Below are positions 7,388-16,523 of a stretch of 25,932 bases of DNA, piece after piece. The stretch spans positions 1-25,932 of the forward strand of contig CAZNYF010000016.1 of NCBI GenBank assembly GCA_964577195.1, read 5' to 3'. The notes below the pieces were generated by a model. It saw only the letters and a program-made list of their open reading frames with translations, did no database searches and was not told where the DNA came from. Source of the DNA: HyVt-560 sp964577195 (GTDB taxonomy: Bacteria > Pseudomonadota > Gammaproteobacteria > UWMA-0217). The position numbers and the translations under genes were made by a program. Within the stretch, counting starts at the first letter, position 1. Each line of letters starts with the position of its first letter.

Positions 7388-9046
7388 CTAGAAAAAGATT
7401 CCTCGCACCATCAGTACCGCCAAGGGTAACGAAAACAGAATCTGAATAAAATTCACTGTCTTGGTGTTCCGATAGAACACCAGCGCCAATTCAATACCGT
7501 AAAATATAACCAGTAAATGTACAGCAATAATCCAGTACAACTGCGCGCCAAAGGTCTCTCCACTCATACCCGAAAGAATAAATGCAGTCACCACCACCAG
7601 AAAATCAATAGGTCGTGCGTTGAGTCTGGAATCATCTGAATATTCAATACCAATAATAACCAATAACGCCAGCATCACAAATAGTATATCGACGTGAGGT
7701 TTATACTGCTCGACTATACCCGGGGTTGTATAGACTAAAAATAGAATACCGCTAATTGACAGATAGTGAATAAATCGAGTGAACCAACCAGATAGTTTTT
7801 CAGTAATCTGAATAGGTTGAAAAATGAGTAAAAGAATAAACAATGCAGCAGAGATAACACCAATTTCAATCGAAACCGGCTTTATCGCAAATGTACTGAG
7901 GGTCAAATACCCGACGATCAATGCAATGGAAACCACACGCGACCAACGCGCCAGATCAAACTGAGTCACCAGTTCTTTAAAGCGTCTCAAGCCTCTTTCC
8001 GGCGCATGAATTAAGGCATTAATATGCTTGGCACCGGGAATAGATTCGGACCTTTCCATCATCAATATCATGGCCGTGATGGCGATCACCACCAGCGGGA
8101 AAAATAGGATATAAAAAGTATCGCCTTGGTATCGATTTAGCATCACAGTAGTAATGATGATGCCTTGAATAATGTAAATAACAAATACCGAGCCATATTG
8201 CTTTAGGCCCAGAGACATTAAACGATGATGAATGTGGTTTTTATCAGGTTTGAAGGGGCTTTTCCCCTGTAGAAGCCTTGTAACAATAACTAAAAATACA
8301 TCCGCAATTGGTAAACCGATTAATGCCAGAGGTAAAAAAGTACTGAACTGTCCCGGACTGCCTTGGATTAGATGTATGGTTAACACAGAAAGAGAGAAAC
8401 CCAGAAACTGGCTACCACTATCACCCATAAATATTTGCGCGGGATGACTATTGAATAACAAAAACCCTAGCAAACTACCGATTAAAACGGCACAGATTAA
8501 AATAATGTCAGTGGCACCAACCCGCGTGGCCAGAACCATGACCGCCGCTAAACTAATCAGTACAACACCACCGGCAAGTCCATCTAACCCATCCGAGAAG
8601 TTGATCGCGTTAACTGCGGCTAGAATAAAGAACACAGTCCCAGCAATAGCGAGAGGTTCCGGCACAACGAAATGATGCGAGAAGATATGTATCTCGTTTA
8701 ACTGTAGCCCGCCGTACACCGTGACAAAAAATGCCGCCAGAAACTGCGCACCAAATTTGAGTCTGTAGTTGAGTTCATGTCGGTCATCAAGAATTCCGAA
8801 GACCAGAATCACCAGAGCACCGGCTAAATAGCCTTTAATTTCCGTACTGAGTTCTAGCCAGATAATCAGTGGCACAGCCGCGCCCAGCACAATGGCAACA
8901 CCGCCAATTCGAGGGATTGGTGTGGTATGCACCTTGCGCTTGTTTGGTATGTCTACGATCTGGAATCGATACCCCATTTGTTTAACAAAAGGCATCAACA
9001 CCATCGTCAGTAGCATAGCTACGATGAATCCAGCGAGGCTAGTCAC
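7388..9046 (-). CDS. WecA/MraY-family undecaprenyl-phosphate sugar-phosphate transferase with C-terminal membrane extension
   Basis: This family transfers a sugar 1-phosphate (often GlcNAc-1-P) from a UDP-sugar to undecaprenyl phosphate, starting surface polysaccharide synthesis at the inner membrane. Diagnostic motifs are GILDDR (Asp87, Asp88), NAINFSDGLDG (about 147-156), FMGDSGSQ (206-213) and HIHHR (271-275). WecA-like enzymes end near residue 350-370; this one has 552 residues, and the extra part (about 375-552) is hydrophobic with several membrane segments of unknown role. The start is GTG at 9046, preceded by TAGGA on the coding strand, and a TATAAT box lies at 9104-9109 on that strand. 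No polysaccharide cluster is adjacent. The exact sugar substrate cannot be told. Confidence 0.88.
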   Translation of the reverse strand: MTSLAGFIVAMLLTMVLMPFVKQMGYRFQIVDIPNKRKVHTTPIPRIGGVAIVLGAAVPLIIWLELSTEIKGYLAGALVILVFGILDDRHELNYRLKFGAQFLAAFFVTVYGGLQLNEIHIFSHHFVVPEPLAIAGTVFFILAAVNAINFSDGLDGLAGGVVLISLAAVMVLATRVGATDIILICAVLIGSLLGFLLFNSHPAQIFMGDSGSQFLGFSLSVLTIHLIQGSPGQFSTFLPLALIGLPIADVFLVIVTRLLQGKSPFKPDKNHIHHRLMSLGLKQYGSVFVIYIIQGIIITTVMLNRYQGDTFYILFFPLVVIAITAMILMMERSESIPGAKHINALIHAPERGLRRFKELVTQFDLARWSRVVSIALIVGYLTLSTFAIKPVSIEIGVISAALFILLLIFQPIQITEKLSGWFTRFIHYLSISGILFLVYTTPGIVEQYKPHVDILFVMLALLVIIGIEYSDDSRLNARPIDFLVVVTAFILSGMSGETFGAQLYWIIAVHLLVIFYGIELALVFYRNTKTVNFIQILFSLPLAVLMVRGIFF

Positions 9047-9291
9047 TTGTTCCTACCAACAGCAAGAAAGGTATTGAATCAATCAATCGTTTTTCCTAAT
9101 ATAATTATAGTTCGTCTACACAGAGAATTTGCTTTTCAGCAGTCAAGAACGAATTATGAAGTACCAACTGCTGTTTTAATTTGTCCCAAGTACCATTTCT
9201 AGAATGTCGAAGCATCGAATCAGGAGTTTTAGTGGTTTCGATGCACGTTTTGTGACATTCCTCCCGATGTTTCAACCGTTTATCCAAAAAA

Positions 9292-10107
9292 ATGAAAACA
9301 ACCCTGCTATTGATCCTCACACTACTACCGCTTAGCGCGCACGCCGGTATCGCCGTATTCGTACATGGTTACCAGTCTTCGGGGGGGATTTGGCACTCAA
9401 GCAAAGTGTTCAAACCACTTGTTGCAGCTAACTGGAAGGATGCAGGTAGCTTTAATTATCGGGCTAGACAGATTGTTGGCCCCAATTTTCGCGCCAAAGG
9501 GGACAAGCTGCTGTACACAGTCAATTTGCCTAGCAATGCGCCCATTTTGTTTCAGGCTGAGTTTTTGCATGCGGTGATTCAATCGATTAGACAATTCGCA
9601 CCTGAGGAAGCTATCAGTCTGATCGGTCATTCTGCTGGCGGCATTGTTGCCCGGACAGTAATGGTGACGCACCCTGAACATGGTATTTCTCAATTGATAT
9701 CGATTGCTACGCCCCACCTCGGCACCGGCGCTGCAGCTGCTGGTTCATTACTCGCACGTAGCCCTGTCGGTATTTTTGCCCGCATAATGGGGGAAAACAA
9801 CCTTTCCAAGTCTGGACAACTTTTATCGGACCTAGCGCCTCAGCAAGCGAATAATTTTCTCGGCTGGCTCAATTCCCAACCCCATCCAGCAGCTGATTAC
9901 ATTGCTATTATCCGCACCGAAAAAGGCTTACTCAAAGGTGATGCGCTGATTAACCCCGGCAGTCAGGATCTGAGTAACGTGTGGGCGCTACAAGGTCGGC
10001 AGGTGGAATCTTTCTGGTCAACCGGTTCACATCGTTTAGCGGCGCAAGACGGTGATATACTCGCGGCCATTCTCCTTCGCAACAAACCCAATGAAGCAAC
10101 TGAGTAG
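9292..10107 (+). CDS. Secreted alpha/beta hydrolase, lipase-like
   Basis: The product is a serine hydrolase of 271 residues, probably exported. It has a signal peptide (residues 1-18, cleavage after SAHA). The family features are the oxyanion-hole segment AVFVHGYQSS, the nucleophile elbow IGHSAGG with Ser114, a likely acid near Asp216 or Asp226, and a C-terminal His247 in GSHRLAAQDGD. This arrangement resembles lipases and PGAP1-like esterases, but the substrate is unknown. The gene overlaps the start of ispG by 17 nt, so the two are probably co-transcribed. No strong ribosome binding site precedes the ATG at 9292. Confidence 0.82.
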   Translation: MKTTLLLILTLLPLSAHAGIAVFVHGYQSSGGIWHSSKVFKPLVAANWKDAGSFNYRARQIVGPNFRAKGDKLLYTVNLPSNAPILFQAEFLHAVIQSIRQFAPEEAISLIGHSAGGIVARTVMVTHPEHGISQLISIATPHLGTGAAAAGSLLARSPVGIFARIMGENNLSKSGQLLSDLAPQQANNFLGWLNSQPHPAADYIAIIRTEKGLLKGDALINPGSQDLSNVWALQGRQVESFWSTGSHRLAAQDGDILAAILLRNKPNEATE

Positions 10108-11314
10108 ATATCAAACGCGCGGCGTAAAAGTTGGCAGCATTATGGTCGGTGGCAATGCACCGATTGTGGTTCAATCCATGACCAACACGGATACCGCCGA
10201 TGCGATACGCACTGCCGCACAAATTGCTGAACTTGCTAAAGCAGGCTCCGAGCTGGTGCGCATCACTGTTAATAATGAAGCGTCCGCCAAAGCTGTTGCT
10301 GAAATCCGCGACCGACTCGCGGCAATGGACTGTGAAGTACCCTTGGTTGGCGATTTTCATTTCAACGGCCACAAATTACTCTCCAAATACCCAGAGTGTG
10401 CAACTGCACTGGCAAAATATCGCATCAATCCTGGCAACGTCGGCAGGGGCAAGCGCCGCGATGAAAAGTTCGCACAGATGATCGAACTCGCCTGTCGCCA
10501 TGAAAAACCAGTGCGCATCGGCGTCAACTGGGGATCACTGGATCAAGACCTACTGGCTAAAAAGCTCGATATCAATGCCAAACTCGCAAAACCGGCCTCA
10601 CTACAAAGCGTGCAAGATGACGCTTTAATAGAGTCTGCCATTGGCAGCGCCAGAAAAGCTGAAGAAATCGGCCTGTCTGCTGAGCAGATCATCCTCTCCT
10701 GCAAAACCAGCGCGGTACAAGATTTAATCCGCGTCTACACTCGGCTTGCCGAAGAATCCAACTACGCCCTGCATCTAGGTTTGACAGAAGCGGGGATGGG
10801 CAGCAAAGGTATCGTAGCCTCCACCGCAGCGTTATCCGTTCTATTACAGCAAGGCATTGGCGATACCATCCGAATTTCTCTCACGCCAGAACCCGGCGGT
10901 GAACGCACCAAAGAGGTCATCGTTGCGCAAGAAATCCTGCAAACATTGGGGCTGCGCGCCTTCACTCCAGCAGTGGTTGCTTGCCCCGGCTGCGGCCGTA
11001 CCAGCAGTGAATACTTCCAACAGCTCGCTGAAGAAATCCAGGATCACCTGCGCGAGCAAATGCCACTCTGGAAAGAGTCTTATACCGGCGTTGAAAACAT
11101 GACTGTCGCCGTCATGGGCTGCGTCGTTAACGGCCCCGGCGAAAGTAAGCAAGCCAATATCGGCATTAGTCTGCCCGGAAACGGCGAAAAACCTGTCGCC
11201 CCCGTTTACATCGATGGCAAAAAAGATGTCACGCTTAAAGGTGACACCATTTCAGCTGATTTTCGTCTGCTGATTGAAAACTACATTGATCGAACCTACC
11301 AGCGCGCCTCTTGA
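10091..11314 (+). CDS. ispG: 4-hydroxy-3-methylbut-2-en-1-yl diphosphate synthase IspG (GcpE)
   Basis: IspG is a 4Fe-4S enzyme of the MEP isoprenoid pathway that converts MEcPP to HMBPP. The ATG at 10091 gives 407 residues with the canonical N-terminus TRGVKVGSIMVGG and VQSMTNTDT; a longer frame from 10052 would add residues inside the upstream gene and is not preferred. Cluster ligands are visible in ACPGCGR (Cys298, Cys301) and MGCVVNGPGE (Cys344, Glu351). It is longer than the 372-residue E. coli enzyme because of an insert beginning around residues 155-190. It resembles the longer betaproteobacterial form, with segments such as LHLGLTEAGMGSKG. It is not in the common rodZ-ispG-hisS setting. 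Confidence 0.96.
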   Translation: MKQLSRYQTRGVKVGSIMVGGNAPIVVQSMTNTDTADAIRTAAQIAELAKAGSELVRITVNNEASAKAVAEIRDRLAAMDCEVPLVGDFHFNGHKLLSKYPECATALAKYRINPGNVGRGKRRDEKFAQMIELACRHEKPVRIGVNWGSLDQDLLAKKLDINAKLAKPASLQSVQDDALIESAIGSARKAEEIGLSAEQIILSCKTSAVQDLIRVYTRLAEESNYALHLGLTEAGMGSKGIVASTAALSVLLQQGIGDTIRISLTPEPGGERTKEVIVAQEILQTLGLRAFTPAVVACPGCGRTSSEYFQQLAEEIQDHLREQMPLWKESYTGVENMTVAVMGCVVNGPGESKQANIGISLPGNGEKPVAPVYIDGKKDVTLKGDTISADFRLLIENYIDRTYQRAS

Positions 11315-11316
11315 TT

Positions 11317-12069
11317 ATGGATGTGGATATCACCACACAATTTGAGAAGCGGGGTTACGTCATCCTTAGAAATCTAGCCGACAAGAAGCTGGTCAAAGCC
11401 ATTCATGAAGAAGCCATCGCATCACTGGACCCATTGCTCGGCCCCGCCGAATTCGAAGCCGACGTGCGATACCCCGGCGCACCCGATAATCGAAAAAGCC
11501 TCGGCGGTAACACTCCTAGGCGATTACTACACGCCTGTGGCCGCAGCAAGACCTATCGCGACTGGGCGACTGGCACAGTACTTAAGCGACATCTCACCCA
11601 ATTCCTGAAAACCGACGAAGTCATGCTCTCGCAAAGCCACCATAACTGCATGATGACCAAATTCCCTGGCTACAGCAGCACGACCTCCTGGCATCAAGAC
11701 AACCGCTATTGGTCATTTGATCAACCGGACCTCGTCTCTGTCTGGTTGGCACTCGGATCAGAAAGCCCAGAGAATGGTGGACTGATGATCATCCCGGAAA
11801 CCCACAAACAGCTAATCAAGCGTGGACGACTGGATCGCAACCTTTTTTTACGCACCGATTTAAAGCAAAACCAGGCGCTCATAGACTCGGCGATTTCTGT
11901 CGAACTAAATGCCGGTGATGCGCTGTTCTTTCACAGCCAGGCTTTCCACGCCGCCGGACAAAATCAAAGCGAACAAGTCAAAACCTCCCTGGTTTTCACC
12001 TATCACGCCGCCAGCAACTTACCAATTCCCGGCACTCGCTCAGCCAGCTACCCATCATTGTCTTTATAG
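11317..12069 (+). CDS. Phytanoyl-CoA dioxygenase (PhyH) family protein
   Basis: The predicted product is an Fe(II)/2-oxoglutarate-dependent oxygenase of 250 residues. The iron-binding H-x-D motif is in SWHQDNRYW (His126, Asp128), and the distal histidine is probably His211 in AFHAAGQNQS. In many family members an arginine a few residues later binds 2-oxoglutarate; here the corresponding stretch reads EQVKTSLVFTYH, with Lys222 and no Arg, so co-substrate binding may differ. The ATG at 11317 follows the ispG stop by 2 nt, and a TTG at 11311 is an alternative. The natural substrate cannot be predicted. Confidence 0.82.
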   Translation: MDVDITTQFEKRGYVILRNLADKKLVKAIHEEAIASLDPLLGPAEFEADVRYPGAPDNRKSLGGNTPRRLLHACGRSKTYRDWATGTVLKRHLTQFLKTDEVMLSQSHHNCMMTKFPGYSSTTSWHQDNRYWSFDQPDLVSVWLALGSESPENGGLMIIPETHKQLIKRGRLDRNLFLRTDLKQNQALIDSAISVELNAGDALFFHSQAFHAAGQNQSEQVKTSLVFTYHAASNLPIPGTRSASYPSLSL

Positions 12070-12089
12070 TTCAATAAACTCACCCAGTG

Positions 12090-12121
12090 TTGACTAAGTC
12101 GTTAGTCTAGTCTATCTTAGT
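12090..12121 (+). promoter_or_regulatory. Promoter with operator-like dyads for the toxin-antitoxin pair
   Basis: A -35 box TTGACT (12090-12095) and a -10 box TATCTT (12113-12118) are exactly 17 nt apart. Two inverted repeats overlap them: GACTAA-GTCG-TTAGTC (12092-12107), and ACTAAG (12093-12098) with CTTAGT (12116-12121). Phd/YefM antitoxins usually repress their own promoter by binding such dyads. The binding itself is inferred. Confidence 0.62.
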
Positions 12122-12147
12122 AGTTCTCTGAACATTGAGGAAGATGC

Positions 12148-12378
12148 ATGCTAACAGTCAATACACATGAAGCAAAAACGAACCTTTCTCGACTACTTGC
12201 ACGCGTTGCCAATGGTGAAGAAATCGCCATCGCCAAATCTGGTACTCCCATTGCACGTCTTGTCCCTATTCGTCCTCAAACCAAAAAGCGCGTTCCCGGG
12301 CTGGATCAAGGCAAAGCCAAAATCGCCGATGATTTCGATGCTCCCCTACCGGATGACTATCAGTCATTTTTTGAATAA
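12148..12378 (+). CDS. Type II antitoxin, Phd/YefM family
   Basis: This 76-residue protein begins MLTVNTHEAKTNLSRLLARV, a typical Phd/YefM DNA-binding start, followed by NGEEIAIAKSGTPIARLVPI, the usual second half of that fold. The C-terminal part (about residues 45-76) is acidic and probably unstructured until it wraps the toxin. A GAGGAAG ribosome binding site precedes the ATG. The gene directly adjoins a PIN-domain gene, and the upstream promoter contains dyads suited to autoregulation. Antitoxins of this class neutralise the toxin and repress the operon. Confidence 0.9.
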   Translation: MLTVNTHEAKTNLSRLLARVANGEEIAIAKSGTPIARLVPIRPQTKKRVPGLDQGKAKIADDFDAPLPDDYQSFFE

Positions 12379-12384
12379 GTGCTG

Positions 12385-12777
12385 ATGCAAAAGCGCTATT
12401 TAATAGATACCCACTGCTGGCTCTGGTGGCATATTGATCCAGCTAAACTTAGTCAAACGGCTTACTCACTGATAGAGAACGGAGAAAATGAAGTGCTTTT
12501 TTCGGTAGTCAGCGCCTGGGAGATTTCAATTAAATTCGCGCTTAACAAACTGGAATTACCACAACCACCCAGCAAATACATCCCGAGCCGACTCGAACAA
12601 AGCTACATGGAAGTACTCCCTATTCATCTCGAACATAGTCTAATAGTCAGCACATTGGAACATTTACATAAGGACCCATTTGACCGCCTAATCGTCGCAC
12701 AAGCACAAGCTGAAAAACTTTGTGTCATCACGCATGATCCGATGATTGGCAAATATGGCGTTGAGACGACCTTCTAA
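12385..12777 (+). CDS. Type II toxin, PIN-domain ribonuclease (VapC-like)
   Basis: PIN toxins are Mg-dependent RNases that cut tRNA, rRNA or mRNA. The 130-residue protein carries the acidic active-site set: Asp8 in YLIDTH, Glu46 in AWEISIK, Asp97/Asp100 in KDPFDRLIVAQA and Asp118 in THDP. It pairs with the Phd/YefM-type antitoxin 6 nt upstream, a known combination. The ATG at 12385 is used here; a GTG at 12379 that abuts the antitoxin stop would add two residues. All catalytic residues are present, so the toxin looks intact. Its RNA target is unknown. Confidence 0.88.
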   Translation: MQKRYLIDTHCWLWWHIDPAKLSQTAYSLIENGENEVLFSVVSAWEISIKFALNKLELPQPPSKYIPSRLEQSYMEVLPIHLEHSLIVSTLEHLHKDPFDRLIVAQAQAEKLCVITHDPMIGKYGVETTF

Positions 12778-12935
12778 ACAAAAATCTTAAAACGTAATTA
12801 TTTTAAACGCTGCCCTTGTGCATACACATAAGTGATAACTGGATTCGGCAACACTGTGATCCGTATTACATATTGAGTTAGAGAAGCGGTGCTAGACTGA
12901 TCAATTACATAAACCAAAAGTCGAGGGAATGACGC

Positions 12936-14342
12936 ATGTTCGTTGATAAACTTAATTCATCTTTTACTGCATTCGCAGGTGTAGCACTGGTTGCTGCTTT
13001 AACTACTGGTTGCGGTGAATCATCACTGAGTGACCTTATTGATTCTTCTGACCTGAGTGATCTGAGTACCGAGCAAATCAGCGCCAGCGTAAAAGAGGGT
13101 ATGACCCGTGGCATGACCAAAAATCTCGATTCGATTGGTGAAGTTTTTGCGGACTCCTCTGCGTTTAGCTCATTGGGCACAATATTTTCCGGTGTAGGTG
13201 AAGACAGCGCTAAAACACGTTCTTCCCACAGTAATCACGAAGATGATGAGCTATTTGGTGGATTTGGCGAGTTGCTTGGGGTGATTGGAGATCTGGCTGA
13301 TCATTCGACTGTGACCAACATCAATGGCGATATCGTGACTCTGGATCCGATTGAAAGTGAGATCTGCCCTGCCGCTGCTGAGGCATTGGATATTGAGGCC
13401 GCCAACTGTGCCGCTGTAATCTCTCAAATTACTTTGGAAGTCGATGTTGATACAATAGTGAACAATGAAGTTGTTGACGCTACTGCTACTGTAAAATTTG
13501 CTCAGGATACCTTCCTGATTGTTGATTTCACGCTAACATCACTGTACTACGAAACACATCTGGCTGGACTAAAGAGCTTCCTCACCGGTGTTGCGCAGAT
13601 TGAAGGCGAAACTGCAGACCTCCCCGACACCATGACAGGTACAGTGAGACTCGCTGCCACCATTAGCGGAGAAGATGCTGGCGCGATTACGCTGTCAATT
13701 CCCACTACTGTGAATCTGGCAAGTACCTCCCCACAAACAAATATCAATATTGCAGCAACAGCAAAACTTTTTGAGCTTGCGGTTAACGGCAATGATGAAA
13801 CACTGAGCTTTGAAATCGGCATCAATCCAATAGACCTGCTATTTACCGACTCCGATAGCACGGGCGAGTTCCCGGTACATCTAACAATGGATGGTCTTTC
13901 CGGACAACTACAACTCAATGACGATATCCTGACCATAACCGGTGTAACACTGGATTCTCTAACCATCGAGGTCGATGGTGTTGAAGCTCTGACTGCAGCA
14001 CTGAGCGAGCTGGATTTCACTCTCGATGGATCGGGTGACTTCCCCGTGATTGCGTTAGCCAAGGCGCTGAACTTTGACCTGAGCATGAAAAACGTTCGCG
14101 GAATCTTCGAGGATGAGTTTGAAAGCACTGATCCAAATCAGCAAATCACGGCTGCGCTGGATGCTGACTCGGGAACTACACTGACAATCCTTGACGATGA
14201 CCTCACTCAAGTGACCGGTGGTAGCGCCAGTATTGTTGTCAACTCACCAGACGGTGATGTGAATATCCAAGTCGCTGCTGGTCTGTGTCTTGATGATTCG
14301 GGTGATGAGCCTGTTGTGGTGAGCTGCCCAAGCGCTAACTAA
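12936..14342 (+). CDS. Acidic exported protein, possibly a lipoprotein, unknown function
   Basis: I do not recognise this 468-residue protein. It has an N-terminal hydrophobic segment (about residues 9-22) followed by LTTGCGESS. Cys26 could be lipidated, but the -3 residue is Thr rather than Leu, so the lipobox is atypical. The mature part is rich in Asp, Ser, Thr and Gly, low in Lys and Arg, and shows many alternating hydrophobic strands (for example TVKFAQDTFLIVDFTLTSL), which suggests a beta-rich extracellular or periplasmic fold. The ribosome binding site is GAGGGA before the ATG at 12936. It ends 18 nt before a bidirectional terminator shared with fusA2. Confidence 0.75.
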   Translation: MFVDKLNSSFTAFAGVALVAALTTGCGESSLSDLIDSSDLSDLSTEQISASVKEGMTRGMTKNLDSIGEVFADSSAFSSLGTIFSGVGEDSAKTRSSHSNHEDDELFGGFGELLGVIGDLADHSTVTNINGDIVTLDPIESEICPAAAEALDIEAANCAAVISQITLEVDVDTIVNNEVVDATATVKFAQDTFLIVDFTLTSLYYETHLAGLKSFLTGVAQIEGETADLPDTMTGTVRLAATISGEDAGAITLSIPTTVNLASTSPQTNINIAATAKLFELAVNGNDETLSFEIGINPIDLLFTDSDSTGEFPVHLTMDGLSGQLQLNDDILTITGVTLDSLTIEVDGVEALTAALSELDFTLDGSGDFPVIALAKALNFDLSMKNVRGIFEDEFESTDPNQQITAALDADSGTTLTILDDDLTQVTGGSASIVVNSPDGDVNIQVAAGLCLDDSGDEPVVVSCPSAN

Positions 14343-14360
14343 GAAAGACCGCAGACATAA

Positions 14361-14395
14361 AAAAGCCGAACCCTTGATTGGGTTCGGCTTTTTTT
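14361..14395. terminator. Bidirectional rho-independent terminator
   Basis: The 13-nt arm AAAAGCCGAACCC (14361-14373) pairs with GGGTTCGGCTTTT after the loop TTGATT. A T-run follows on the plus strand and an A-run precedes it, so it can stop both the exported-protein gene (+) and fusA2 (-). Confidence 0.9.
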
Positions 14396-14438
14396 ATGCC
14401 AATTGATGTCAACTGGCTGATCTTACAAGAAGCTCGCC

Positions 14439-16523
14439 TTATTTCTTGGCTTTCATCTCTTTAACTTCTTTAATCACTTCTTCAGAAACATTCTTAGGAC
14501 ATGCTGCATAGTGATCAAATTCCATTGAGAACTGACCACGACCAGAAGTCATAGTACGCAGGCTACCGATGTAACCAAACATCTCACTCAATGGCGCATT
14601 AGCCTTAATCCGTACACCTGTTGCACCCGCTTCCTGACCCTGAACCATCGCACGACGACGATTCAAGTCACCGATCACATCACCGACATGATCTTCTGGA
14701 GTAAACACGTCTACCTTCATAATTGGCTCAAGTAACTGAGGCCCGGCTTTGGGGATTGATTGACGATACGCAGCTCTGGCGGCGATTTCATACGCAACCG
14801 CCGAGGAGTCCACAGGGTGGAAGCCGCCATCAGTCAAAGTGATTTTCACGTCGAGCAACGGGAATCCAGCGAGTACGCCTTCGGCCATACTCTTGGCGAA
14901 GCCTTTCTCAACCGCAGGCCAGAATTCACGTGGCACGTTGCCACCTGTAACCTTGGATTCAAATTCATATCCACTGTTCTTCTCACCAGGCTCCACCGTA
15001 TATTCGATCTTCGCAAATTGACCTGAACCACCGGTTTGCTTCTTGTGTGTATAGCTATCTTCAATCGCCTGAGTAATCGTTTCGCGGTAAGCAACCTGAG
15101 GTTTACCTACTTCAACTTCTACACCGTGCGTACGCTTGAGAATGTCCACCTTAATATCCAGGTGCAACTCGCCCATTCCCTTAATAATCGTCTCACCAGA
15201 TTCCTCATCGGTCTCAACACGGAACGAAGGATCTTCCTGAATCATCTTGCTCAGCGCGATACCCATTTTCTCGGAACCACCTTTATCTATAGGATGGATT
15301 GCAATTGAAATAACCGGATCAGGGAAAACCATTGGCTCGAGCGTGGCAGGGTTTTTCTGATCTGCCAGGGTATGTCCAGTCTGAGTATTTTTCAGACCAA
15401 CAAATGCAACGATGTCGCCTGCGCTTGCAGCATCCAGTTCCTCACGTGAATCTGCATGCATTTCCACGATTCGACCGATTCGCTCGGTTTTTCCGGTGAA
15501 AGTATTCACCAGCGTATCGCCCTTGTTCACAACGCCAGAATACATGCGTATAAAGGTCAACGCGCCAAAACGATCATCCATGATTTTGAACGCCAATGCC
15601 CGAACAGGCTTGTCAACATCCACAATCGCAAATTTACCTGTCTCGTTACCTTCCATATCTACTTCGGGCTGAGGCTTAACTTCAACAGGATTAGGCAGAT
15701 AGTCAATGACGGCATCAAGGATCAACTGAATGCCTTTGTTTTTAAACGCAGAACCACAGTAAGTCGGGAAGAAATCCAGTGCGATAGTGCCTTTGCGAAT
15801 GCAGCGCTTGATGTCATCTATTGGCAGCTCTTCGCCTTCCAGATACTTTTCCATCATATCGTCATCTTGCTCTACAGCCATTTCGATCAGCTTTTCGCGA
15901 TATTCTTCAACCTTATCTTTCATGTCTTCAGGTACATCCTGAAGCTCATAATTAGCAGGATCACCAGAATTGTCCCAGACCCATGCTTTGCGTGTCAGTA
16001 AATCAACCACACCAACAAAATCATCTTCGATGCCGATAGGCAAAACCATGACCAAAGGAACCGCTGCGAGTACCTTTTCTACCTGAGCCACAACGCGGTA
16101 GAAATCCGCTCCAATACGATCCATTTTGTTGACCAGAATTATCCGTGCAACTTCAGACTCGTTTGCATAACGCCAGTTGGTTTCAGACTGAGGCTCAACA
16201 CCGCCAGAACCACAGAATACGCCAACACCACCATCAAGCACTTTTAATGAACGGTAAACTTCAATGGTGAAGTCAACGTGTCCCGGTGTATCGATGATGT
16301 TCATGCGATGGTCTTTCCAGAAACAAGTCGTCGCAGCAGACTGGATAGTAATTCCGCGCTCGCGCTCCTGATCCATAAAATCAGTTGTTGCTTCACCGTC
16401 ATGCACCTCACCAATCTTGTGGGTTTTTCCTGTCAGATTGAGAATCCGCTCGGTTGTCGTTGTTTTGCCAGCGTCAACGTGCGCAAATATTCCAATATTG
16501 CGATAGTGCGAAAGGTCGGTCAT
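14439..16523 (-). CDS. fusA2: Elongation factor G 2
   Basis: EF-G is the GTPase that drives ribosome translocation and, with RRF, recycling. The 694-residue product has the full set of GTPase motifs: AHVDAGKT (residues 14-21), RERGITI (54-60), DTPGH (78-82) and NKMD (132-135), followed by domains II to V. Segments such as FCGSGGVEPQSETNWRYANESEVAR and the C-terminal GRGQFSMEFDHYAACPKNVSE match the EF-G 2 group of Vibrio and Shewanella from memory. It stands alone, away from rpsL, rpsG and tuf, so a second EF-G gene in the str operon is expected elsewhere. The ATG is at 16523. Confidence 0.93.
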   Translation of the reverse strand: MTDLSHYRNIGIFAHVDAGKTTTTERILNLTGKTHKIGEVHDGEATTDFMDQERERGITIQSAATTCFWKDHRMNIIDTPGHVDFTIEVYRSLKVLDGGVGVFCGSGGVEPQSETNWRYANESEVARIILVNKMDRIGADFYRVVAQVEKVLAAVPLVMVLPIGIEDDFVGVVDLLTRKAWVWDNSGDPANYELQDVPEDMKDKVEEYREKLIEMAVEQDDDMMEKYLEGEELPIDDIKRCIRKGTIALDFFPTYCGSAFKNKGIQLILDAVIDYLPNPVEVKPQPEVDMEGNETGKFAIVDVDKPVRALAFKIMDDRFGALTFIRMYSGVVNKGDTLVNTFTGKTERIGRIVEMHADSREELDAASAGDIVAFVGLKNTQTGHTLADQKNPATLEPMVFPDPVISIAIHPIDKGGSEKMGIALSKMIQEDPSFRVETDEESGETIIKGMGELHLDIKVDILKRTHGVEVEVGKPQVAYRETITQAIEDSYTHKKQTGGSGQFAKIEYTVEPGEKNSGYEFESKVTGGNVPREFWPAVEKGFAKSMAEGVLAGFPLLDVKITLTDGGFHPVDSSAVAYEIAARAAYRQSIPKAGPQLLEPIMKVDVFTPEDHVGDVIGDLNRRRAMVQGQEAGATGVRIKANAPLSEMFGYIGSLRTMTSGRGQFSMEFDHYAACPKNVSEEVIKEVKEMKAKK

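Noticed and set aside
10052..10090. Upstream extension of ispG
   Set aside because: The 13 extra residues overlap the hydrolase gene and are not part of the known IspG N-terminus; the ATG at 10091 fits the family.
13547..14128. A 193-residue minus-strand frame rich in Ser, Val and Pro
   Set aside because: It is the complement of the repetitive Asp/Thr codons of the exported protein and has no ribosome binding site.
15456..16001. A 181-residue open frame on the plus strand inside fusA2
   Set aside because: It is the antisense shadow of a highly conserved EF-G coding region, with no start signals.
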